In this document: piece after piece, positions 1 through 10,237 of the stretch
How the letters are laid out: each line of letters begins with the position of its first letter
How positions within the stretch are numbered: position 1 is the stretch's first letter
From: Gliomastix tumulicola
Lineage: Eukaryota > Ascomycota > Sordariomycetes > Hypocreales > Bionectriaceae
Reading direction: 5' to 3'
Assembly (NCBI GenBank): GCA_001599755.1
Contig: BCHX01000007.1
Coordinates: 2,108,001 to 2,172,000, forward strand
DNA length: 64,000 nt
The notes under the pieces: generated by a model
What the model was told of the DNA's origin: nothing
Databases searched by the model: none
The model's input: only the letters and a program-made list of their open reading frames with translations
Position numbers and translations under genes: made by a program

Positions 1-543
1 GGGCGCTGGATCGCTCGGTTGGGTAACCGAGATAATACATTTGTGCAGCTTAACCACTGTCCACACACATCGTGATTCGTGACCTTGCTCCCCCAGCACG
101 GCCCAAGCGAGCTAACGCCGCCCTGACACTTGGGCCGTTTGAAGTCGAGACGCCTCATCTCTCGCAGTGGATCTGTCGTCGGCTTCCAGGACCATCGATC
201 CGGCATCCTGGGCGGCTAGTGGGCTTTCCCCAGGAGCACGAGGAGGATATAAAGACCAACGGCGTCCTGTCTCTGCTTCACCTTTCTCTTCTCTCCTCAT
301 CAGGCTCATATTCTTCAATTGGCTCTGTTTGCTGCTACGGCTTCCCGTCCTTTCTTTCTCACTCTTTCCATTCAACTTCATTGATTGAAGTCACTGTCTT
401 TCATTACCGCTAGCCGGAACAACATCTACCACTCACTTTCTTTTACCATCGACTTCACTTGGCTCATTCTTTTTTTGCCACTTTACCTGCCGTGCAGTAT
501 TTCAAGCCGATCGCTCACTTTTGAAATCTACTATTCATTCAAG
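1..543. other. Upstream region of the LPMO gene
   Basis: No coding region is supported here. The stretch holds a TATA-like box near 248 and then a pyrimidine-rich segment (about 280-530) that fits a fungal promoter and 5' leader. The reading frame of the LPMO stays open upstream of its ATG back to about 385, but that extension has no ATG at its beginning and would bury the signal peptide. Confidence 0.6.
248..253 (+). promoter_or_regulatory. TATA-like box of the AA9 LPMO gene
   Basis: TATAAA lies about 295 bases before the LPMO ATG, just ahead of a C/T-rich leader. The distance implies a long 5' UTR. Assigned by motif and position only. Confidence 0.4.
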
Positions 544-1620
544 ATGTCTTCCACCACCCGTACCGTTGCCTCCGCCCTTGCTGGCGCTGCGCTCGCCTCT
601 GCCCACGGCTTCGTCAGCAACGTTGTCATCAACGGCGTCAACTACCAGGGCTACGAGGTCAACAACTTCCCCTACCAGGCCAACCCTCCCACCGTCATCG
701 GCTGGAGCAGCACCGCGACCGACCTCGGCTTCGTTGCCCCCGACGCCTTCGGCAGCCCGGACATCATCTGCCACCGCGACAGCACCAACGCCCAGGGCAT
801 TGCCGAGATCGCCGCCGGCGACAGCATCTTCCTGCAGTGGAACACCTGGCCCGACTCCCACAAGGGCCCCGTCATCGACTACCTCGCCCCCTGCGGCTCG
901 GCCGGCTGCGGCGCCGTCGACAAGACCGCGCTCGAGTTCTTCAAGATCAGCGAGGCCGGTCTCGTTGACGGCTCCGGTGCTCCCGGTGTCTACGCCGCCG
1001 ATGAGCTCGTCGACAACAGCTTCGGCTGGATGACCAAGATCCCCGAGGACATTGCGCCCGGCGACTACGTCCTCCGCCACGAGATCATCGCCCTGCACAG
1101 CGGCGGCGACGCCAACGGCGCCCAGAACTACCCCCAGTGCTTCAACCTCCGCATCACCGGCTCTGGCTCCTCCACCCCGGCCGGTGTCGCCGGTACCTCG
1201 CTCTACACCGCCGACGAGGCGGGCATCCTCTTCAACATCTACACGCCCCTCGACGACTACCCGATCCCGGGCCCTGCCCTGATCGCCGGCGCCGAGGCCC
1301 CCGTCATCGCCAGCTCGGCCATTGCCAGCACCGGCACCGCCACCCCCGTTGGCGAGGGCGGCAGCGCTCCTACTCCTGCCCCCGAGCCCACCGATGCTCC
1401 CACCACCACCACGGCCGCTGCCCCTGAGCCCACGGACGCCGCCCCTACTACCACTGCTGCCCCCGAGCCTACGAGCGATGCCGTCAGCACGCCTGCTCCT
1501 ACTCCTGCTCCCACCGACGTCCCTGCTCCTCCCCCCGCCGAGGAGTGCCCTGCTCGCCGCCGCAAGAACAAGCGCAGCAACAAGAAGTCCGGCAAGAAGG
1601 CTCGCCGCTCTGCTCTCTAA
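544..1620 (+). CDS. AA9 family lytic polysaccharide monooxygenase with basic C-terminal tail
   Basis: Copper-dependent secreted enzyme that oxidatively cleaves cellulose or related beta-glucans. The 358-residue intronless protein has a signal peptide of about 20 residues ending ASA, so the mature protein begins with His21, the N-terminal ligand of the copper histidine brace. The second ligand fits His106 (SHKGP). The conserved block LRHEIIALH and the axial Tyr196 in QNYPQC are present, as are cysteines for the usual disulfides (76/199, 117/122). The catalytic domain ends near residue 250. It is followed by an Ala/Pro/Thr-rich linker with repeated EPTDAxPTTT units and then a strongly basic tail, ARRRKNKRSNKKSGKKARR, in place of a CBM1 module. 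The start was chosen because it gives the signal peptide and there is no in-frame upstream ATG. The family call is secure; the substrate is not known. Confidence 0.93.
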   Translation: MSSTTRTVASALAGAALASAHGFVSNVVINGVNYQGYEVNNFPYQANPPTVIGWSSTATDLGFVAPDAFGSPDIICHRDSTNAQGIAEIAAGDSIFLQWNTWPDSHKGPVIDYLAPCGSAGCGAVDKTALEFFKISEAGLVDGSGAPGVYAADELVDNSFGWMTKIPEDIAPGDYVLRHEIIALHSGGDANGAQNYPQCFNLRITGSGSSTPAGVAGTSLYTADEAGILFNIYTPLDDYPIPGPALIAGAEAPVIASSAIASTGTATPVGEGGSAPTPAPEPTDAPTTTTAAAPEPTDAAPTTTAAPEPTSDAVSTPAPTPAPTDVPAPPPAEECPARRRKNKRSNKKSGKKARRSAL

Positions 1621-1927
1621 GCGCTAGGCGCAGAGATGTTTTGTAGGATGGGAGATGGGGGGGGAGAGAGAGATTTGTAGATGATTGAGGCCTGTAGTTG
1701 ACGGGGTTTGGACATAATTCCTTATGATTCTTGAATATTTTAGATTTTAGACTTGGATTTTGAATATGAGCCTTGACCATATTACTACCTATGCTATCCT
1801 ATGCTGTGTATCGACAGTGATGTTCAATGTTTGACTATATCTGCCCGCGTAGTTGAAGAAGAACTTGAGCCTTGTATGGCCCAACATTTGCTCAAGTACC
1901 TTTTCGACCACATGCCGTCTTCTCGTC

Positions 1928-3242
1928 CTACACAGTCGACAAATAGCCAGACTTGGCCAAGATGGCATCCAGCAGCTTATGCACCTTCAGGGACTCCGCA
2001 AAGTCGACAAAGGAATCCTCAGCGCCCGTCGTGAACCCATCAATAATGAGCGCCGTGTTGACGGTCGAATCCCCGAGCGTGGAGGCAACGCCCAGCTCGG
2101 CCGGATCGACGCCAAACTCGCGCACTTCGTCGCTGTCGTAGCGCCTGAGCCGCAGCTTCTTGCTGCCGCTCTCGATCTGCCACTGGCCCCTGTTGGCGGT
2201 GATCTCGATCTCGCCCTCGGTGCCGGTGATGGTCCAGCGGACGCCGATGTCATCGATGCTCTTGCTCGCGGTGCGGAAGGCGATGGAGGCCGGGGTGCCG
2301 TTCTTGGCGAGCTTGCCCTGGAGGAGGATGTGGTCTGGGGCGGACTTGGGGTAGGCCGGGTCGACGACGGTCTTGAAGTCTGCCTTGCGGATCTCGACGG
2401 TGTCGGAGTCGCGCTTGAGGATGGAGGACAGGCTGTCGACGTCCAGCTCGCCGACGACGTTGAGGAAGGAGTCCAAGACTGTGAGAGAATGCTTGTCAGT
2501 GGGAAAAGGGCGACGGGTGGTTTGGTAGATATCAAGAGATATCAAGAGAGGAGAGGAGAGGAGAGGAGAGGAGAGCTCACAATGGGGGAAGGTGATCTTG
2601 AAGGCGTTGCCACCAAAGTTGATATCGAGGTACGGCTCCAGCCCCTCGAGCCAGAACCCAGGCAGGAACTCGGGCAGCGCCGCCACCACAGAGGTGCTCG
2701 TGATGTCCCCAATCTCCCCGGCCTTGACGAGCTCCCTGGCCTTCTTGACGATGGGGTTCCCGCGGCCCTGGAGCCCGATGATGGTCCGGACGTTGTTCGC
2801 CTCGGCCAGCTGCGTCAGCTGCTCCGCCTCGGCGGTGCTGGCGCCGAGCGGCCACTCGACGTAGACGTGCTTCTTCGCCTGGAGAGCCGGGAGGGTGAGC
2901 TCGAGGTGCCTCTCGACCCGGACGCTCACGACGACGAGGTCCACCTCCGGGTCGTTGGCGAGCGAGGTAGGGTCTCCGTAGGCCCTGGTGGACGCAGGGA
3001 GCTTGTGGAAGGCAATGGCGCGCTGGGCCGCCTCGACGGACGAGTTGGCCAGGGCGACGACCTCGTAGGCTGGGTTGGCCTGGAACGAGGGGAAGATGGC
3101 GAGGGCTGCCCAGGAACCGGGACCTGCCAGGGCGTTTGTTAGTGGTGTCTTGGGTAGATTTTGTGAAGACTCAGGGCTTGCACTTACCGAGAGCCGCTTC
3201 CTTGGCCGAGAGACCGATGATGCCGACACGAATAGGGGCCAT
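1928..3242 (-). CDS. Gfo/Idh/MocA family oxidoreductase (Gal80-like)
   Basis: NAD(P)-binding dehydrogenase-like protein of the Gfo/Idh/MocA family; the fungal branch includes Gal80-type proteins that bind NAD(P) and may regulate rather than catalyse. Exons 3242-3188, 2581-2478 onward to the stop, with a middle exon from about 3126 to 2581. The protein starts MAPIRVGIIGLSAKEAALG, a Rossmann motif whose GxGxxG is altered to GIIGLS. A conserved EWPLG segment follows, where catalytic members have EKP, and then a C-terminal alpha/beta domain. The change of EKP to EWP supports a Gal80-like or non-classical role. Intron 2 carries a GAGGA pentanucleotide run. A TATA-like box lies about 100 bases upstream. 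The gene is convergent with the LPMO. The family call is good; the function is inferred. Confidence 0.85.
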
Positions 3243-3342
3243 GGCTGATTTATTACTTGTTTGTGTGAGGAATATGAGTGCTTGAGAGAGGGGATATGTT
3301 GCTTGTTGCTGTTCTGACCCAAGGAGTGCGATGAGGCTTCAC

Positions 3343-3349
3343 TTTTATA
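3343..3349 (-). promoter_or_regulatory. TATA-like box of the Gfo/Idh/MocA gene
   Basis: TATAAAA on the minus strand, about 101 bases before the ATG. Motif and spacing only. Confidence 0.45.
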
Positions 3350-4105
3350 CACGATGCTGGACGGACTTATCGGCCGCAACGTTTTGACTTATTGAATATC
3401 GGGTTTGTAATGTCCATTGTCTTGAAGATACGAAGTCTGTCTGACCTTCGCGCGCGATGCCAATCGCGTCTGCGGATGAAGTGCATGACGATGGAGTCCG
3501 CGGATGAGACAATGCCCCGATAGGCTGGAATTCCGGCTGATGCAAATCGGCCTTGGGAGTGGCGACATTTTGTCTTGACCAGGACAAACTAACTAAACGC
3601 TACCTTAGTTAGGCTAGGAAACGCCCCCGGCAGTTGGTCAGCTCATCGACGAGCCGACCGGCCTCATACAAACCGGCCAAGGAGAGATATATTCAAACCC
3701 CCGTCCCTTCCACGACCAAACACCATCGTTGGATTAGAGTGCAACAAGCTTCGGCCCGCAACGACCTTCCTGAATAGGCTACAGGCACCTTGTCTGCATT
3801 ATTAGAGGAGGAAGAGGGCTTGGGCGGGGTTTGTAGCCAATGGCGATGATCCCCCCACGGTGATACCATCAGGAGCTTCGAGCTCGCCATACAGCTTGGT
3901 AAGCTGCGATTGGTCTGATATGTTGGACCTGCAGCACGATTTGGGGGGTATATGAAGCTATTTACCTCTTTCGCATCCTTAGCCCGCATGTCTAAATGTC
4001 TAGTCACCTGCAAGCGTTGCCAGTCGCCATATCCAAGGGGGGATGATGCAACGATTCCTGCACGTGTTGATGCAATTGATGGGATGCAGTGTAACGTAGA
4101 TAATG

Positions 4106-4112
4106 TATATAA
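4106..4112 (+). promoter_or_regulatory. TATA-like box of the haloperoxidase gene
   Basis: TATATAA about 80 bases before the ATG at 4192. Motif and spacing only. Confidence 0.45.
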
Positions 4113-4191
4113 GGACGGAGTAGAGATTCAATCAGAGGGAATATCGGTGACTTATCAGCATCGCAGCCAGCTCTCATTGCATCCCCCCAAC

Positions 4192-5705
4192 ATGAGACTC
4201 ATCACTGCGCTTTCGGCCGTCGCTGCCGTCGCCCAAGCGGCATACCAAGGTGACATTGTCCAATACTGGTCAGATAGAAGCATCCTGAAGCCGGGTATCG
4301 TATGTACCGACTGACTGACTGACCAATCTTCAGGGTTGACCAATCGCTCATCCTCACCAACGGCACCGTCGTCGGCGGTCTCCCCTCCCCAGCGTCTGCC
4401 TGGTTTCCCGCCATCGTCCAGGGCGCCATCTACTCGGCCGCCCTCGAGTCCAAGCACAAATCTCGCGCCTTCCAGCAGCTGGCCCTGTCCCACGCTGCGC
4501 ATGACTCGCTGGCCTGGACCTTCCACGGCGTCCGCCTGAGCGCGACCATCGATGCCGCCCTCAAGCGACTCCTCCCCGAGATTGGCATCGACCCAGGGTC
4601 CAAGGACTACGACAAGGCGGCCAAGATCGGCCAGAAGGCAGCGGAGAAGGCCACCCGCGCCCGTGCCGGCGACAAGAACGACAACTTCGTCGACTACGCC
4701 CACGGCCCTGTCGAGCCGGGTGCGTACCAACCTACCCCGGGCGGTCGGCCGCTGCCCGATACGCCGCAGGCGCAGTTCATCCGTCCCTTTGGCGGTGTGC
4801 GTGATCTGACACGGTTCCGGGCACCCGAGCCTCCCAAGGCCACGGGCCCGGGGTATGAGGAGTACGTCGTCGAGGTGAAGGACCTGGGCGGCAAGGAGTC
4901 TACCGAGAGGACTGACGATGAGACGCACATTGCGTACTTCTGGCTCGAGTCCAGCGTTGCGTGAGTGTGCACACATACATGGGGTGTTAGATGAAGATAA
5001 TGGCTGACTTGGACATGCATCATTATAGTGGCTGGAACCGTTTTGCCCATGCGGTCGTTGGCAACAGCCTGGCCAGCGATGTCGTCGCCTCGGCGAAGTT
5101 CTATGCCCAGCTCAACTACGCCCTCGCCAACGCGGCCATCGGCTCCTGGGACAGCAAGTAATAAGTCATCAACGCTCCCACAAACCTCTTTCACCAACCA
5201 GACTAACTATCGGCCACCAGGTACCACTGGGACCACTGGCGCCCCGTGACGGCCATCCGCCGCGAGGGCGTCTGGCTCGAGTCTGGCCGCGACGTCTCCG
5301 ACCCTTCCTGGACGCCTCTGCTCAGCACGCCCAGCCACCAGGACTATGTCTCGACCCACGCGGCGTTTGGCGGTGCCGGCGCGGCCGTGATCAAGTACAT
5401 CAACGGCGGCGACGACATCGATGCCTGGTTCAGCAGCAACGTCACGACGGACAACCAGGGCGTCCTGACCCGTCACTTCACGAGCATCGACCATGCCGCA
5501 TACGAGAATGCCAGGAGCCGTATCTTCGGTGGTGTAAGTATCCCCCCTCCCCTGTCTTGCTAGTTGCTGTGCTTGGATAGTGGTGGTGCTGATGGGCTTG
5601 CTTCAGATCCATTTCACGTACGCTGGCGATGCTGGTATCGAGCTGGGTGATGCTATTGCAAAGGAGACGTTGGACAAGTTTGACCGCCACTGGAGCGAGT
5701 TTTAG
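4192..5705 (+). CDS. Vanadium-dependent haloperoxidase / PAP2-like protein, secreted
   Basis: Member of the vanadium haloperoxidase-PAP2 phosphatase superfamily: these enzymes either oxidise halides with peroxide or hydrolyse phosphate esters. Exons 4192-4268, 4334-4960, 5029-5157, 5221-5533 and 5607-5705 give 414 residues. A short signal peptide (MRLITALSAVAAVAQA) is present. The vanadate/phosphate pocket is recognisable: Kx6RP in KYHWDHWRP, STHAAFGG in the place of the classical PSGH block (the catalytic His is kept, the Gly before it is Thr), and SRIFGGIH matching the SRxxxxxH motif whose last His binds vanadate. The first intron joins W to VDQS and uses a weak donor (GTCAGA); the exon 1 border is therefore less certain. 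Halide versus phosphatase activity cannot be told from sequence. Confidence 0.87.
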
Positions 5706-5926
5706 GCCCTCCCTCCCTTCTAACGTAGCCCGGCCGGGTTGCGGAGATAGCGGCAGTTGGGCCCGGAGAAGGACGGAGGCATAAGGCCGGCGTCGATGTG
5801 ATGATTGGCCGGAACTCCGCGGCCTGCTGACAAAAATCAATCATGTCATGTCCGCTTGGCTTTTCTCTCTTACTTTCTTACTTCCTTTGGTATCACCTTA
5901 ATCAACATCAATTTACATGTTTCGAG

Positions 5927-7705
5927 ATGGACCACTATCTTGGCCGTAAGAAATCGTGCGCCGAGTGTCGGAAGAGTAAAGCCCGGTGTTCCCTGGGTTC
6001 GCCATGTCGGCGTTGCGAGGAACGGAGCCTGCAGTGCAAGTATCCCTACTCACCATCCCGGACATCCGTCCGGAGGCTACGGCCGGCGATAGAGGTTCGA
6101 GACCGGGGACAACAGCAAGATGATCCTCGGACTGCGGACCAATGGGATGCTCGAGCCGAGACAGGCATCGACTTGTCCCAGCCTGGACCCGAGCCGGGCG
6201 ACGTCATGGAGGGTTTCGCGCGGGAAGCCGAGCCTATCGGTGCTACACCGTCGATCTTTCAGGGTCTAGACTCGTGCGCCGGCATCCCCATGAACTGGAA
6301 TTCGCCCGTCATGCCGTCGTCCTTATCCCCTCCGCTCGGTGGTGATCTGGCTCTGCAGACGCAACCGGCCGCGGCGGAGATGTCAGATCTGTTCGGACTC
6401 TCTTTCCCCCTGCCTGGGGTTCCGTCACCCAGAATTGCACAGCCGAATCTGCCTCTTACCACACTTCCCCGCCCCCATCCGGCAACGAGGGATGGGTGCT
6501 CCCCTCTCAACCAGGAACGCCCGTCCCCCGCAATGCTCCGGGTGTTCTACGACAAAGCACCCCTGGCGCCGCGGACGAGCAGCACGGTCGCCACCTGCTT
6601 CACGGCGCGGGTTCTGCTCGGGCAGCTCTTCACGTATCCGAAGATGATGGGCCGGGGCGGGAAGCTGCCTCCCTTCATCTTCCCGCCCTGTGCCATGGAT
6701 GGGTTGGGCCCTTCGGCTGAGTGCTGCGCCCCGGGATATCATCAGTGTCTGCCGGAGGCGTTGGCAATATGCTCCGGGTTGACCCGGTCGTTTGAGACCA
6801 GAACGTCGGGGAACACGTCTTACTTATGGAACAATGTCTATTCCGAGGTGGATAGACTCACTCGCGAGGTAAGTAGTCTTCCCTTGTCGTGGTCGATCTC
6901 GCACCCTTTTGGGATCTTCTTCATATTCTTCCTGATCACTACTATCCTATGAGATCGCGGTAGACTTTTGCTAACTTGTCAGCAGTATCTGACATATGAT
7001 GCCTCTCAACTTCTGGAAGCACTTCAGGCCGTTACCATCTATATGCTCCTCCAAGCAAGCGACAGGGAGTCTATCAGTAGAAACAATCTCGCCGCATTAT
7101 TGTCTGCGCCCAAGGTGAGTCAAGGCACCGTTCCCAAGAGCTTAGGGTTGCAAAATAAGAAAATCAAGTATCCTGACATCAGGGAGGTTCTCGCCCATAA
7201 ACTCCACGAATCCTGCAAATACGAGCGGAATATCGACGAGCTGGATCGGGGCAAATGGGTCCTTCATGAGAGCACGAGAAGGTAAGCTTTTCGGAGGAAA
7301 GAAACCTAGCACTCCTCTCATGCAAGTATAAAAAGTGTACTGACGCAGGCTATATATAGAACAATATGTGTCTTGTATGGTATTGAGCTCTTGGTTGATG
7401 TCGATCTCAAGGGCGGCGAGATCTGCCACTGCGGCGGCTACAGCCACGTCCCTCTGCCTTCTCAGAGAAGCTTGTGGGAGCCAGTTTCGAGCGCCGAGTG
7501 GACAGCACGGTTCAAAGCGTCACGCGCCATAGCACAGAACGACAAGGTCCTCACGATGCTCGATCTGAGGAAGGCGCGGCGGGCGCTGGGTGTAGAGCCT
7601 GGAGACGAGGGTGAAGAAGGGCGGCTCGTCGCACGCGTGTCGCAATGGTGTGAGAACCTGGATGAGTTTGGCATGATGATATGGATGGCGATAATGATGG
7701 GGTAG
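5927..7705 (+). CDS. Zn2Cys6 fungal transcription factor
   Basis: Nuclear regulator with an N-terminal Zn2Cys6 cluster: Cys11, 14, 21, 27, 30 and 37 in the arrangement Cx2Cx6Cx5Cx2Cx6C, followed by basic RRLRP. Model: exons 5927-6868, 6983-7114, 7187-7281 and 7360-7705, about 504 residues. The middle is long and Pro/Ser-rich. The C-terminal part, KWVLHESTRRTICVLYGIELLVD, resembles the conserved C-terminal helix region of many short fungal Zn2Cys6 regulators. The third exon's acceptor (GGGAG) was chosen to keep frame and is the weakest point. The gene is convergent with the next regulator, 70 bases apart, and lies 220 bases after the haloperoxidase gene. Target genes are unknown. Confidence 0.82.
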
Positions 7706-7774
7706 TTAGTGGCCCTAGTTATACCTGGATAGGAAAAAGACAGGTATCGAAGTTTTGCTCTCCTATTCTGCGAC

Positions 7775-9943
7775 TCATCTCTGCATGAACCGAGATATCC
7801 AGTAGTCTTTCTGACAATGACAAAAGGGGATGCCTTGCACTTGCATCGCCAATATACCACCATCCCGTAGCCATATTTCAACATCAGCAGCATTCTCAAT
7901 GGACAGCGCCCCGTTCAAGGCGACGCAGTACCCTCTGTTTTCCCGGCACAAGCGCGGAAAAGCAGCGAACCAGCACTTGACAGCCTCGGCGCCACGAGCC
8001 AACGTTGTCCAAACCAAGGGATCCAATGCGCCGGCCTTCTCCCCATGCTCAGAGGCCGCTTTCTCATGCTCTATAAGAGCCTCGAGAGAGTTCCAGACTG
8101 CATATCGGAGGTTCAGCGCCGAGAAAGAGCCGGCTGTCACGGGAGGCTGACTTTGTGTGTCTGCCTCGACTGCGCCGGACTTTTCCGAATTCTTCCTTGC
8201 TTTGTGATGATTCCAGATTTGAAGATGCAGCTGGATAGAGAGCGTGCGGCAAAGCATCATTGTGTTAAAACACATGATCCTGATGCGAGAGAGAATGGCG
8301 CCTTTGTCTGACGGTGGCTCTCCTCCTCGATAAGCATTAATAAGACCGTTGTCTGTTTCGGCGTCGATCTCTTGGGTATCTGCAATGCTTCTGATCCCCA
8401 AAAGACGCTCCTCGCAAGCTCTCAAGCAACTTAATAGTTCATCATAATCTTCCGTCACACGAGAGTTGTGCTCATTAGTAGGTTGTGTCAGGTTCCGGAT
8501 CCTGGCGAACAGGCCGCAGAGACCCAAGTCCACATCTTCCACGAGCACACCTGAAGTGATAGCCGGCACGCCATGTGCAAAATCGCGCATTGCGTGACCC
8601 TGGCGGTCTCGAGGTTCCGTCGCTAGGCGCTTGTAAAAGGGGTTGAATCCGTACGCGTTCCATGAGGCGAAGGTTGCCGGTATCCCGAGCGAGATCTCTT
8701 CCAGACCGAGGAAGGGCTGATGACCGCACAGAAGCGCCAGGTGAGTATCGGCTTTGAGAACATTGGATACAAGCCTAGGCACAATTTAGCTTCCTTCTGG
8801 TTGGATCCGAGACAAGCATAAGAGAGCCAAGCACCTTTTCCAACGCTCTACGCCCTGACGAAGCCAATGGAGATCATCGGTAGGAGCTAGACCCTGCGTG
8901 TGGTGCTCCACGGTATCGGATGTCAAGACTCTCTTCTCTCGCAATGAGTCCACGAGGCAGCTGAGTAACGCTCTAGCCTCTGTCAACAAGGCAGCTTCCT
9001 GTGACAGTTCATTAACAGTCTGGATAGACACTGAAGATGGGTAATGGAGCGAACCCTAGATTCTACAGCAAAGACGACGTGGAGTAGGGCGACTTGGTAG
9101 AAGTCGTAATGCCACGATGAAATTTGATTAGGATGGAGTAGGGTACGCTGCTTCATTGGTCAGTATATCCTTTCAAACCATGCCCGACACCACACTCACC
9201 ATCCAAGTCAGTGTTTGACTCGAGATAGACAAATGGGCACGCAAGAGCACGTCTCTGTCGCGATGCCCGTCCCTCAGCCACGCGCCAATGATGGCAACCG
9301 TGCCGATTAGACGGCTACCCGCCCTCCGCCAGTTGAACACAGGAGCGTGGAGAACCGGCCATCTCTCATGGAAGCAGCCGAAATACGCCTCTGTACATTG
9401 ACTCAGCCACACTTCTATGGCCTCACTCTGAGGTGGCAGTGGCCCGACATCTCCAGAGGTGACTCCCTCCAGGACTGTTGCCAAACCAAGCTCCGTCAGT
9501 GTAGGGACTACCGTTCTTGTAGGATCAGTATTGTTGGTCGTTTGTCTCGAGACCTTGGCTGATGTTTGTGTTCTCGACGTGTAGGTGCACAATGATCCTC
9601 GCGCCATACAGCGTGAGCATGGAGAGCCACCCCCATCACATCTGACCTTGCTCTTGCGACACAAGTCACAAGATTGACCACCGGCATGTCGAGTGAGGCT
9701 ATGAAGACTAGTATGCTTCCTTAAGACGTCCCTGAATTAATTATCCAGCCTGTGTCAGCACGAGTCAAAGCTAAATCGTGATGGCAAGGAGAAAACCAAC
9801 GCTCGTGAGAATACCCGCTGACAGACATCACAGGTGAAGGACTGGCCGCGGTGGACGGCTTCGTGCCTGCGGAGGTGCTCCTTTCGGGCAAACGACTTGC
9901 CGCAGTGGCAGACGTTCTCCGACGTAGCAGTCTTTGATTTCAT
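7775..9943 (-). CDS. Hybrid C2H2-C2H2-Zn2Cys6 transcription factor with fungal TF domain
   Basis: DNA-binding regulator combining two zinc finger classes. Exons (minus) 9943-9801, 9731-9200, 9147-9067, 9019-8835 and 8774-7775 give about 646 residues. Finger 1 is CHCGKSFARKEHLRRHEAVH with an unusual CxC spacing. Finger 2, CDVCQRVFSRADVLRKHTSLH, is split by intron 1. A Zn2Cys6 cluster follows at once (Cys69, 72, 79, 86, 89, 96). The rest resembles the fungal-specific TF domain (WHYDFYQVALLHVVFA; LEEISLGIPATFASWNAYG). The intron between exons 3 and 4 would be only 47 nt (donor GTAGAA, acceptor TATCCAG) and is the least certain join. The gene is divergent from the NmrA-like gene across 294 bases, so it may control that gene and the OYE beyond it; this is inference. 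Confidence 0.85.
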
Positions 9944-10143
9944 TACGAATCAGGCGTGGTAATCATCTCCTGCGGAGGAAAAGATGAGTGACGTAGAGTG
10001 ATGTGCAAAGAAGAGATTCGAGTCAGTCCAACGTAGTGTCTTGACGATTCTTGCGGGTCCTCCCATCGGCGCTGTTCTCCCACCCAGCCGATCCCAACCG
10101 GCCCAGCCAAGACTTCTGGCTTGCCCATCGGAGACGTTGCCCT

Positions 10144-10151
10144 TATATATA
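10144..10151 (+). promoter_or_regulatory. TATA-like box of the NmrA-like gene
   Basis: TATATATA about 90 bases before the ATG at 10238, within the short region shared with the divergent regulator gene. Confidence 0.45.
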
Positions 10152-10202
10152 CGCTTGATGAAACAGAGGATAGAAGAAGAAAAATGGAAGTCAGAATAGC
10201 AT

Positions 10203-10223
10203 AGAGAGAGAGAGAGAGAGAGA
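10203..10223 (+). repeat. (GA)n microsatellite in the 5' leader
   Basis: About ten GA units end 15 bases before the ATG of the NmrA-like gene, so they probably lie in its 5' UTR. Confidence 0.8.
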
Positions 10224-10237
10224 TCAGAGTCACCAAT

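Larger units (their letters stand above)
3243..4191. other. Divergent intergenic region between oxidoreductase and haloperoxidase genes
   Basis: No gene is supported. The region contains TATA-like boxes for both divergent genes (3343-3349 on the minus strand, 4106-4112 on the plus strand) and an imperfect hairpin at 3636-3659. Confidence 0.5.

Noticed and set aside
385..543. In-frame extension upstream of the LPMO ATG
   Set aside because: It begins with a non-ATG codon and would hide the signal peptide and the N-terminal copper His.
1853..3142. Long plus-strand open frame opposite the Gfo/Idh/MocA gene
   Set aside because: It is the shadow of the minus-strand gene, whose product has clear family motifs.
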